Source: Seonamhaeicola sp. (GTDB lineage: Bacteria; Bacteroidota; Bacteroidia; Flavobacteriales; Flavobacteriaceae). Taken from it: a stretch of DNA of 64,000 nucleotides. Position numbers and translations under genes: made by a program. Under the pieces are notes generated by a model that ran no database searches, had not been told where the DNA came from, and saw only the letters and a program-made list of their open reading frames with translations. The stretch is from contig NZ_JANQJQ010000004.1 of the NCBI RefSeq assembly GCF_028281565.1, forward strand, positions 120,754-184,753, written 5' to 3'. Numbering within the stretch: position 1 is the stretch's first letter; every line of letters starts with the position of its first letter. Shown piece after piece: positions 57,411 through 64,000 of the stretch.

Positions 57411-60026
57411 ATGAACATTTACGCACTTAATATAGGGGTCACCTATACCGACACCAATCATTACAAAAACCGCCTGATCCCGCTTCCTTCCTGTACTAAT
57501 GACGCCAGGTATATGCACGGTTTTGCAGAGGTCTTCAACTATGATCAAAGCACCTTACTCCTTAATGAACAGGCTACCGTAGCCAATGTAAAACATGAGA
57601 TCATTCAATACAGCAAACTGGCCGTGAAAAATGATCTGGTCATTATTTTCTACTCGGGGCATGGCTCCAGAGTCCTGGATATGAATGGCGATGAAGCCCG
57701 AGGCGAAGATCAAACCTGGTGCTTATATGACCGGATGATCATTGATGATGAATTTCGCCATCTTTGGAAAAAGTTTAGCGTCGGGGTCAATGTCCTGGTT
57801 ATCATGGATTCCTGTCATAGCGGAACGGCCTTCAAAGCTATGTATGATGCGACGTTAGACGAATATTCCCTGGACTATTCCAGAATGGTAAAATCTGTTA
57901 AGAGTGATACGGCGAACACCATTTTTGAAGATCATAAGGCGCTATATGAACCCATCATGAAAGAGCCGCTGGTCCCTGACAAAGATATCAAGTGTTTTGT
58001 TTCGGGGTTGTCAGCCTGTCAGGACAGAGAAGAGGCTTTGGCCGGTACTTATATAAGCTTTTTTACCAGATTACTGATCACCACCCTGGGGTCTAAAAGT
58101 AACGACATCAAAAATTATCAGGACCTGGTCAAACTGGTTGCGGGGCAATCAAAAGCCCTTGAAAATATAACCCCCAATTTTGAACATTTGGGAGACCCTA
58201 CCCAGTTCTTTGAGACCAGCAAACCCTTTCTTAAATCCGGGCAGGAATACCCCGAGACCATAGGAGCGCTCTATTCGGATCTGGTATTTGGCAACAACTC
58301 AGCCATAAACAAAGGCCTGATGGATAACGGTTTGCTTGTGGACATCCTGGACACCTCGGACGAAGATTTCCTGGCCATAAGAGATGACAACCCTTTGGTA
58401 AAACTAAGTAAGAGTGATTCTACATTTCACGTTTCGGATCCCAAATTGACGAAATCCATAGCGCACCCCTGGGACAAGGCTTACGAACTCTACGAAGAAC
58501 TAAAATCAAAAGGCATTTCATCATACATTGAGCCGGATCTAATTCCTATTGATGAAGACCTTAGCAAAGGAAGCAGGGCAGGCACAGAAGACAACAACTA
58601 TTTAAAGACCTGGCCCAAACCTCCGGCAGGAAGCCAAGACGAATTTACCTGGCATTTAGACGACCGGCATTCTCAGTTAGCTTCAGCCAGGGATCATTTG
58701 ATAAAAACCCTGTCTGAAGAGGCATTGAATATCAAAATTGCACATATTGACACAGGCTACGACCCTACCCATCCGGCCGTTCCTGAAAAAGTAGAAAAAG
58801 GGATCAGTTTTGTAAAAGGCGAAGTTGGACAACCGGCTTATGACCGGCCTACGCCCCGGTGGATTGAACAGGAAAATCATGGCATGGCGACCATCGGCCT
58901 TTTAGCCGGACCGGAAGTCCCTAAAGCGTACGCTTATGGCAATGGCTCTACTAAATTAGGGGCTATTCCGTTTGCTACTATTTACCCCATTCGGATCTCT
59001 GACACTGTTGCCCTTACAGCAATCCTTGGCAACACCATGCCTTTTGTTCATGCCATTGAACGGGCCATCACCGAAGGTTGCGAGGTTGTCACCATGTCTA
59101 TGGCCGGACTCCCAACAAGAGCCTGGGCCAAGATAATCAATAAAGCTTATGAAGCAGGCATTACCATTGTTACGGCTGCCGGGAATAGCTGGGTGAAAGG
59201 CATTGCCAAAATGGCGCCTAAGAAAGTGCTGTATCCTGCCAGGTTTGACAGAGTCATTGCAGCTGCGGGGGTATGTTACAATAACTATCCTTATGTAGCC
59301 AAGGCCAATCCGCAGTTCGGCGTATCAAAAACAGCCGGCGGGGAATATATGCAGGGGAATTTTAATCCCAAATCTGCTATGCGAACCGCTATTGCCGCAT
59401 ACACACCCAATGTTCCGTGGGCCACATTTAGTGATAAAGAAAAGAAAAAACCTGTAATCCTAAAAAATGGCGGAGGCACCTCTTCCGCTACGCCACAGGT
59501 GGCAGCCGCAGCAGCCTTATGGATAACTAAAAACAAACAGGAATTAATTGATAAAGGCTATTACGGCACCTGGAAGCAGGTAGAGGCCGTTCGTTATGCA
59601 TTGTTTGAATCTGCTAAAAAGAAGAACATCGTAGGCTGGGAAACATATTATGGCAATGGCATCTTACAAGCCAAAGATGCTTTGGATATTCCAGTCCCCG
59701 ACCTGAGTAAACTCGAAAAAGCCCGGAAGGCAAGAGTTTCCTTTGGCATCTTAAAATTCCTGAAATTGGTGGTATTTAGAAAATCTACCGATGCTTCCCA
59801 GACAGACTTTGATGAACTCAAAGGGGAAATGGTTTTCCAGGAAATAGTCCAGGTCATGGAACAGGACCCCGATCTCATCGAATTATACGGAGACATTGAT
59901 CTTATCGATATGGCAGAGCACGATGCCTTATCAGCGGAACAGTTTCGGGAAATATGCATACAAGTGGCACAATCGCCTTATGCTTCAGGGTTTTTTAAAC
60001 AAACAATACAAGTAAATTATGAGTAA
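57411..60026 (+). CDS. Caspase (C14/metacaspase)-subtilisin (S8) fusion protease
   Basis: This 871-aa protein holds two different protease domains in one chain. Residues 1-260 are caspase-like: LPSCTNDARYM, catalytic His84 in YSGHGSR, Cys135 in IMDSCHSGTA. Residues about 435-750 are subtilisin-like: Asp447 in HIDTGYDPTHP, His490 in NHGMATIGLL, Ser691 in GTSSATPQVA. A linker of about 170 residues and a 115-residue helical tail complete it. No signal peptide is seen, so it should be cytoplasmic. It overlaps the next gene (CHAT/caspase-like) by 8 bp. A proteolytic cascade within a conflict or cell-death system is the likely role; all catalytic residues of both domains appear intact. Confidence 0.92.
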   Translation: MNIYALNIGVTYTDTNHYKNRLIPLPSCTNDARYMHGFAEVFNYDQSTLLLNEQATVANVKHEIIQYSKLAVKNDLVIIFYSGHGSRVLDMNGDEARGEDQTWCLYDRMIIDDEFRHLWKKFSVGVNVLVIMDSCHSGTAFKAMYDATLDEYSLDYSRMVKSVKSDTANTIFEDHKALYEPIMKEPLVPDKDIKCFVSGLSACQDREEALAGTYISFFTRLLITTLGSKSNDIKNYQDLVKLVAGQSKALENITPNFEHLGDPTQFFETSKPFLKSGQEYPETIGALYSDLVFGNNSAINKGLMDNGLLVDILDTSDEDFLAIRDDNPLVKLSKSDSTFHVSDPKLTKSIAHPWDKAYELYEELKSKGISSYIEPDLIPIDEDLSKGSRAGTEDNNYLKTWPKPPAGSQDEFTWHLDDRHSQLASARDHLIKTLSEEALNIKIAHIDTGYDPTHPAVPEKVEKGISFVKGEVGQPAYDRPTPRWIEQENHGMATIGLLAGPEVPKAYAYGNGSTKLGAIPFATIYPIRISDTVALTAILGNTMPFVHAIERAITEGCEVVTMSMAGLPTRAWAKIINKAYEAGITIVTAAGNSWVKGIAKMAPKKVLYPARFDRVIAAAGVCYNNYPYVAKANPQFGVSKTAGGEYMQGNFNPKSAMRTAIAAYTPNVPWATFSDKEKKKPVILKNGGGTSSATPQVAAAAALWITKNKQELIDKGYYGTWKQVEAVRYALFESAKKKNIVGWETYYGNGILQAKDALDIPVPDLSKLEKARKARVSFGILKFLKLVVFRKSTDASQTDFDELKGEMVFQEIVQVMEQDPDLIELYGDIDLIDMAEHDALSAEQFREICIQVAQSPYASGFFKQTIQVNYE

Positions 60027-60999
60027 CAAACGTTTAGTATATGTGGCTGGTTTATCCCAGGATTCCGATATAGGAAGCTTTATAAGGCAAGACATCAGTA
60101 ATATCAAAGCGATTCTGGAGAACTACGAAAATGAGGGGCAAATTATTCTGCGCACGGATGAATATGCTACCAAAAGATCTATAATTAGTCGTTTTATGGA
60201 TAATAAAGTGTTGCCATGGTTATTTTATTACAGTGGCCATTCTGATGATAACTATATTGCTTTATCTGACGCGCAGATCCCTGCGGATAATTTTGTGAAT
60301 TTATTTGACAATAACAGGATCAGAGAGGCCTTGCAGTTGGTCTATTTAGGTAGCTGTAACTCGTTATCCATAGGAAAAAAATTGATTGATAAGAATATCA
60401 AGCTTGTCATCGTCAGCGATGAGAAGGTCCAGGCCCATTTAGCTAACATTGTTTCTCAGTTTTTTTTCAACACGCTTTTTACCTCAAACAATATCCGCGA
60501 GGCCTATGAAACCACTGAAAACCTGTTTAAATTAGACCGGGAAACCTTCAATGTAAACGAAGCAGTTAATTTTCCATGGCATATACTAACCTCCAGCGAA
60601 ACCAATTTGGAAAAAGCCCTTAAAACCATTAGGTTATCCCCCGAACAAAAGCATCAATTAGTTATGAATGTGACTTCCATTAGATTGGATATGCTTAATT
60701 ATTACCTCAAAGAAGATGCGTCTCAGGGAAAGCAAACCGATCTAATCAAAAAAGAAGCAGAAAGTATTAAGGACAAATTAGATACCACGATCCATAATAT
60801 CAACGAAGACGGAAAAATAAGGACTCTAATTGAACCTTTGATAAATAGCCCAACCATTGACCTGTTACCCAGCAAGGACCGACTCACGAGAACATCAAGT
60901 ATCATCAAAAATCTGGACTTTCCAAAAACCTTTGTAGAGCGTACTGTAGATCGAATATCAAATATGCGCCATTTATCTGATAATATCATCAACTTTTAA
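60019..60999 (+). CDS. CHAT/caspase-like protease with helical C-terminal domain
   Basis: This 326-aa protein starts 8 bp inside the previous gene, indicating coupling. Residues 1-190 fit the caspase/CHAT fold: LFYYSGHSDDNYIAL gives His74, and LQLVYLGSCNSLSIG gives Cys113. The C-terminal 130 residues (RLSPEQKHQLVMNVTSIRLDM) are helical and may be an adaptor or effector-associated domain. No signal peptide is present. It could process, or be processed by, the caspase-subtilisin partner. A catalytically weak or regulatory caspase homolog is an alternative. Confidence 0.82.
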   Translation: MSNKRLVYVAGLSQDSDIGSFIRQDISNIKAILENYENEGQIILRTDEYATKRSIISRFMDNKVLPWLFYYSGHSDDNYIALSDAQIPADNFVNLFDNNRIREALQLVYLGSCNSLSIGKKLIDKNIKLVIVSDEKVQAHLANIVSQFFFNTLFTSNNIREAYETTENLFKLDRETFNVNEAVNFPWHILTSSETNLEKALKTIRLSPEQKHQLVMNVTSIRLDMLNYYLKEDASQGKQTDLIKKEAESIKDKLDTTIHNINEDGKIRTLIEPLINSPTIDLLPSKDRLTRTSSIIKNLDFPKTFVERTVDRISNMRHLSDNIINF

Positions 61000-61003
61000 A
61001 AAA

Positions 61004-61420
61004 ATGGAGCACCGTTTAGATAGTAATCAATCCACCTGTTTTGAGGTGATTGCCTCCCAACCCTATTCCAATAATTACCTTAAAGTCAAACCAGGAGAAC
61101 TCTACGAATTTGAAGTCGATGCCCGTGATACATGGACGGATTGGTTCATAAAAACCAATGCCAACGGGTTCTGTAATTTTTTTCTAAGAGATAAAGACAA
61201 AAGAGTCCCGGGCCATAAATGTTTTAAGCTCTGCGGAACCATTGGAAAAAACGAAGCAGACCACTTTCCGATAGGAACAAACAAATTATGGCAATCCACC
61301 TCGGATGATGAAATTTATTTCTTTGCCAATGACAGTAAGAAATTAAACAAAAAGAAAACCTTCAAATTCTATCAAAATAATAAAGGCAGCATCTCGCTAA
61401 CCATCAGAAGACATCAATAA
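61004..61420 (+). CDS. Small LecA/PA-IL-like beta-sandwich protein
   Basis: This 138-aa protein has no signal peptide and starts 4 bp after the CHAT-like gene. The pattern resembles the PA-IL (LecA) galactophilic lectin family: YLKVKPGELYEFEV, CFKLCGTIG, HFPIGTNKLWQSTSDDEIYFFANDS, and NNKGSISLTI at the end match that family's strands in order. Several Cys and aromatic residues are present. It may be a recognition module or substrate for the two proteases encoded upstream. The match is by eye; calcium and sugar binding cannot be confirmed. Confidence 0.65.
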   Translation: MEHRLDSNQSTCFEVIASQPYSNNYLKVKPGELYEFEVDARDTWTDWFIKTNANGFCNFFLRDKDKRVPGHKCFKLCGTIGKNEADHFPIGTNKLWQSTSDDEIYFFANDSKKLNKKKTFKFYQNNKGSISLTIRRHQ

Positions 61421-61462
61421 TAGGTAAGCTTTAATATTAAGTTCACTAAAGGGGCATAGATA

Positions 61463-62146
61463 TTATGCTATTATCCGTTTAATCGTTTCTTTTAAAACGG
61501 GTAATCTCTCTTCCCGGATTAAAGGTGGTATATGACATGAAATAATTTCTTCATAACTTGGGTTAGTAACTACTTTAATTAGCTCTTCTTTTAAAAATTG
61601 CCGAATGCTTTCAGGTTCTTTTTTAAGGTCTTCAACAATGGTTGTCCTATTGTCTAATACATAGATAATATCTTCAAAATCATGACTTGTTCTATAGTCT
61701 TTCCCCCTGTCTTTAAAAGCTTCAAACTTTGTAGCTAAAAAACACGGTGCTGAAAGCATGCTAATTGATCGTCCTCCTACTTCTGAGGTCCATAAATTAT
61801 CGAACCCTACCTTATACCACCTGTTTGCCGGACCCATAGGCCCATCTTCTGATGGCATAATATCGACTGAAATACCATTATATAAATAACTACAAATAGC
61901 ATGTCCTTCCGGGTTTGGGCTAAACCCAAGCTTAGCTAAACGTTCTTGCATTTGTACCCAGGAAGCATAATTAACCAGGTTTATGGTAACATCAATATCA
62001 TCGGTTTGTCTAACCTCTTCTGCTGGCAAATCGTTTACATATAAGCTTACCACCGCACCACCTACAAACACCATTTTATCTTTAAGTTCTTTTAGTGCAT
62101 CTGCCACTTCTGTAATGGCTGCCAGATTTATAATTCTATTTTTCAT
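61463..62146 (-). CDS. Nucleotidyltransferase-fold protein (AbiEii-like)
   Basis: This 227-aa protein has the minimal nucleotidyltransferase fold: VFVGGAVVSLYV (G29, G30) followed by QTDDIDVTINL with the metal-binding Asp pattern (D50, D52). The C-terminal half is helical with SHDFEDIIYVLDNR. Such proteins occur as toxin parts of AbiE-type systems and in orphan HTH-NTase pairs. It is 8 bp downstream of the HTH gene, on the same strand, converging on the caspase operon. Toxin activity is inference. Confidence 0.8.
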   Translation of the reverse strand: MKNRIINLAAITEVADALKELKDKMVFVGGAVVSLYVNDLPAEEVRQTDDIDVTINLVNYASWVQMQERLAKLGFSPNPEGHAICSYLYNGISVDIMPSEDGPMGPANRWYKVGFDNLWTSEVGGRSISMLSAPCFLATKFEAFKDRGKDYRTSHDFEDIIYVLDNRTTIVEDLKKEPESIRQFLKEELIKVVTNPSYEEIISCHIPPLIREERLPVLKETIKRIIA

Positions 62147-62154
62147 TTACTTAT

Positions 62155-62712
62155 TTAAAGAAGCCACCGCCACTCTTTATCTGACTTTGAGTCTTCTCTT
62201 AAGATTCTATCTTTTAATTCTTTAATAGCAATTTCTTTTTCTCTGGCTCTTCCTACTCTTAAAGCATCTACCAGTGCTAATAGTTCATGCAATGATTCAT
62301 CGTTTTGAACGGCATCTACAACCGATGGGTATAAAGGCGTTATAGCCTGACCCCTCATTTTACCTTTGCCCGAAGGCCACACATAATGCTCTTCGCTTAC
62401 AATAATATCTGATAATGGCAAAGCCGAATGCGCTGTTGGAATCCCTCTAACGAGGGCGCCCGGTTGTTCCGGGAACACATACCTAATGCCATATTGTAAA
62501 AACTCCAGCAAGGCCATTTTAAATACTTTTTTGCCTGAAGTATCTATTAAACCGGCAAATTTTGAACGTACCAACGATTTACTTATTTCTGACTGGCTTA
62601 TGTGTAGAGCTTCTGCCAGTTGCTCCTGAAACCAGGAGGCATTACCGTAGGTTGTTATTTTAAGTAGCACCACAATATCTTGTGGACTCATAACCCGTTG
62701 TTTTGGCCTCAT
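62155..62712 (-). CDS. Winged-HTH (MarR-like) regulator paired with the nucleotidyltransferase
   Basis: I chose the ATG at 62712; the frame reaches a TTG at 62721, inside the operator. In the 185-aa protein the N-terminal winged HTH is MSPQDIVVLLKITTYGN, then ALHISQSEISKSLVRSKF as recognition helix, then VFKMALLEFLQYGIRYVFP. The C-terminal half is helical. Two long palindromes directly upstream suggest it represses its own operon, as antitoxins do. Function as antitoxin is inference. Confidence 0.8.
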   Translation of the reverse strand: MRPKQRVMSPQDIVVLLKITTYGNASWFQEQLAEALHISQSEISKSLVRSKFAGLIDTSGKKVFKMALLEFLQYGIRYVFPEQPGALVRGIPTAHSALPLSDIIVSEEHYVWPSGKGKMRGQAITPLYPSVVDAVQNDESLHELLALVDALRVGRAREKEIAIKELKDRILREDSKSDKEWRWLL

Positions 62713-62719
62713 AATACAC

Positions 62720-62747
62720 AATATTCCATATTCGAATATGCAATACT
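62720..62747. promoter_or_regulatory. Palindromic operator 1 before the HTH/nucleotidyltransferase operon
   Basis: The core CATATTCGAATATG (62727-62740) is a perfect 14-bp palindrome around TTCGAA with partly symmetric flanks (AATATTC left, CAATACT right). A second copy is centred 65 bp upstream. It overlaps the start region of the HTH gene, fitting autorepression. Confidence 0.7.
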
Positions 62748-62784
62748 ACAACATTATTTATTAAAAATCAACTAATTACAACCA

Positions 62785-62812
62785 AATATTCTGTATTCGA
62801 ATATGGAATATT
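62785..62812. promoter_or_regulatory. Palindromic operator 2 before the HTH/nucleotidyltransferase operon
   Basis: The core GTATTCGAATATG (62793-62805) is flanked by AATATTC (left) and GAATATT (right), giving a 28-bp imperfect palindrome. It is the same motif as at 62720-62747. Confidence 0.7.
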
Positions 62813-62964
62813 ATTTTTTCAACCAACCTTGTTCGTAATGAGTGTCTTTTAAGTTTATATCTTACACTAAGTACATAGGCATACAGTCCAGGATATTTTT
62901 AAACTTTCCCTTCCGCATCTCTTTCAAGTGTTTTATAATGCAGGCTCCATTAATTCCTTCAACG

Positions 62965-63022
62965 CCTAAAAAGTTTTAAAGCATCTAATAAATAAAACCT
63001 ACTTTGGGCTGCTTTGAATACA
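62965..63022 (+). repeat. Diverged direct repeat, right copy
   Basis: CCTAAAAAGTTTTAAAGC, then ATCTAATAAATAAAAC, then GGGCTGCTTTGAATACAC; this aligns with 57077-57134 in the same orientation. Being adjacent to a tyrosine recombinase, it could be an attachment or recombination site. Confidence 0.45.
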
Positions 63023-63045
63023 CTAATCATTAAATCTCCCTAAAG

Positions 63046-63960
63046 ATGAAAACACACATGACGGCTTTTATATTCCATTGCCGGATAGAAAAGAAATTAA
63101 GTAATAAAACCATTAAAGCCTATGAAACCGATCTAAAACAGTTTGCCCATTTTATTGGCTCCAAAAACACTAAAGCCATTGGAAAAACAGAACTCAAAGC
63201 CTATTTCCTGCATTTATCTCATTTCTCCAGGAAGACCATAAAGCGCAAAATAGCCACTTTAAAAGCCTTTTTCTCCTATCTGGAATTTGAAGAGCTCATT
63301 GAGCACAACCCTTTCAGAAAGGTCCGGATTAAAATCAAAGATGATCTGATATTGCCAAAAACTTTGTCGGTCCCGGAAATTGAACAGATCTTAAAAACCC
63401 TGTATCAATCCAAAAATGCCATTTCCGATCTCAAATCCTATACTTATAAAGAGGTCATACGGAATATCGCTGTCATAGAACTTTTATTGGCTTCGGGCAT
63501 CCGGGTCTCTGAATTGTGTTCCTTGAAACGCTCCAATATCACCCCTGATTTTTCTTTGATCAAAATACAGGGCAAAGGCAATAAAGAACGGACCATTCCC
63601 ATTACCAACACCGCCACGCAAGCCGCATTGAAAGCAAATTATAAACATTTCAGGCCTTCCATTAAAAAACAATCCCATCTGTTCATTAATCGGTTTGGGA
63701 ATCCATTATCGGAACAATCCGTGCGCTTGTTAGTCAAAAAACTATCTAAAGCAGCCCGGATCCAGCGTAATATCACACCGCATGTGTTCCGGCATTCCTT
63801 TGCAACCTTACTGCTGGAAGGCGGTGCCGACATACGCTATATTCAACATTTATTAGGGCATAGCTCCATCATGGTGACCCAGATCTATACACACGTCAAT
63901 GAAAGAAAAAAGACAGAACTCCTGATCTCAAAAAACCCCCGGAATTTAATAACCATTTAG
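63046..63960 (+). CDS. XerC/D-like tyrosine recombinase
   Basis: This 304-aa integrase has an N-terminal SAM-like DNA-binding domain (LSNKTIKAYETDLKQFAHFI). The catalytic domain carries all active residues: Arg153 in ASGIRVSELCSL, Lys177 in QGKGNKERTIPI, H246-x-x-R249 in TPHVFRHSFATLL, His272 in LLGHSS, and the nucleophile Tyr281 in QIYTHV. It lacks the extra helix insertion of integron integrases. It could be a mobile-element or phase-variation recombinase rather than housekeeping XerC/D; the flanking repeat supports a local site. Confidence 0.92.
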   Translation: MKTHMTAFIFHCRIEKKLSNKTIKAYETDLKQFAHFIGSKNTKAIGKTELKAYFLHLSHFSRKTIKRKIATLKAFFSYLEFEELIEHNPFRKVRIKIKDDLILPKTLSVPEIEQILKTLYQSKNAISDLKSYTYKEVIRNIAVIELLLASGIRVSELCSLKRSNITPDFSLIKIQGKGNKERTIPITNTATQAALKANYKHFRPSIKKQSHLFINRFGNPLSEQSVRLLVKKLSKAARIQRNITPHVFRHSFATLLLEGGADIRYIQHLLGHSSIMVTQIYTHVNERKKTELLISKNPRNLITI

Positions 63961-64000
63961 ATACTGATTAGGAGCCGAATAACGGATAACTAATTATTAT

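Larger units (their letters stand above)
62748..63045. other. Intergenic region upstream of the recombinase
   Basis: No gene is visible. It contains operator 2 and the right copy of the diverged direct repeat (62965-63022), which ends 23 bp before the recombinase start. Confidence 0.5.

Noticed and set aside
63046..63960. Integron integrase with cassette sites
   Set aside because: The recombinase lacks the extra helix insertion of integron integrases, and the genes to its left form operons on both strands rather than a cassette row.

Overview
The window looks like part of the chromosome of a marine Bacteroidota, most likely a Flavobacteriaceae algal-polysaccharide degrader. The evidence is AT-rich flavobacterial codon use, a hybrid two-component regulator (HTCS), a type IX secretion (T9SS) C-terminal sorting domain, several S1 sulfatases, and galactan-type glycoside hydrolases. 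No rRNA, tRNA or CRISPR array was recognised.

Region 1 (1-31062) is a polysaccharide utilization locus (PUL) with no SusC/SusD pair inside the window. A sulfatase cut by the left edge converges on an HTCS regulator. A long run of minus-strand genes, read from 31062 down to a hairpin terminator at about 5721-5749, then encodes: sulfatase, GH127-like, PSD1-type cytochrome protein, DUF1501, a sugar isomerase-like protein, a membrane/cytochrome/LRR protein, a remnant BNR protein, sulfatase, a large GH-like protein of unknown family, two paralogous sulfatases, a beta-helix protein, GH16, a T9SS beta-helix protein and GH117. GH16 + GH117 + GH127 + sulfatases points to a sulfated, anhydrogalactose-containing red-algal galactan (agar/porphyran or carrageenan type). 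The exact substrate is inference.

Region 2 (31231-45376) holds a TPR-TM-LuxR-type regulator, about 550 bp of stacked short palindromic repeats, an NHL-like protein, and two further PSD1 + DUF1501 pairs. Between these pairs lies a membrane-bound winged-helix regulator. Two of the PSD1 operons share an identically spaced three-palindrome operator-like sequence; one copy lies between a PSD1 operon and this regulator gene.

Region 3 (45641-57003) is an AT-rich defense island: a complete type I restriction-modification system (HsdR, HsdM, HsdS with an unusual C-terminal extension), then a tightly coupled four-gene module of membrane protein, SMC/ABC-like ATPase, HNH nuclease and a small protein of unknown family. 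The ATPase + HNH pair resembles Septu (PtuA/PtuB).

Region 4 (57411-63960) returns to host-like composition. It holds a compact operon of a caspase-subtilisin fusion, a second caspase/CHAT-like protein and a small LecA (PA-IL)-like beta-sandwich protein, which is the best candidate for an undescribed conflict or programmed-response system here. Next come a convergent HTH + nucleotidyltransferase pair with two long palindromic operators, and a XerC/D-like tyrosine recombinase. Two diverged copies of a roughly 58-bp sequence bracket the caspase operon and the HTH/nucleotidyltransferase pair.
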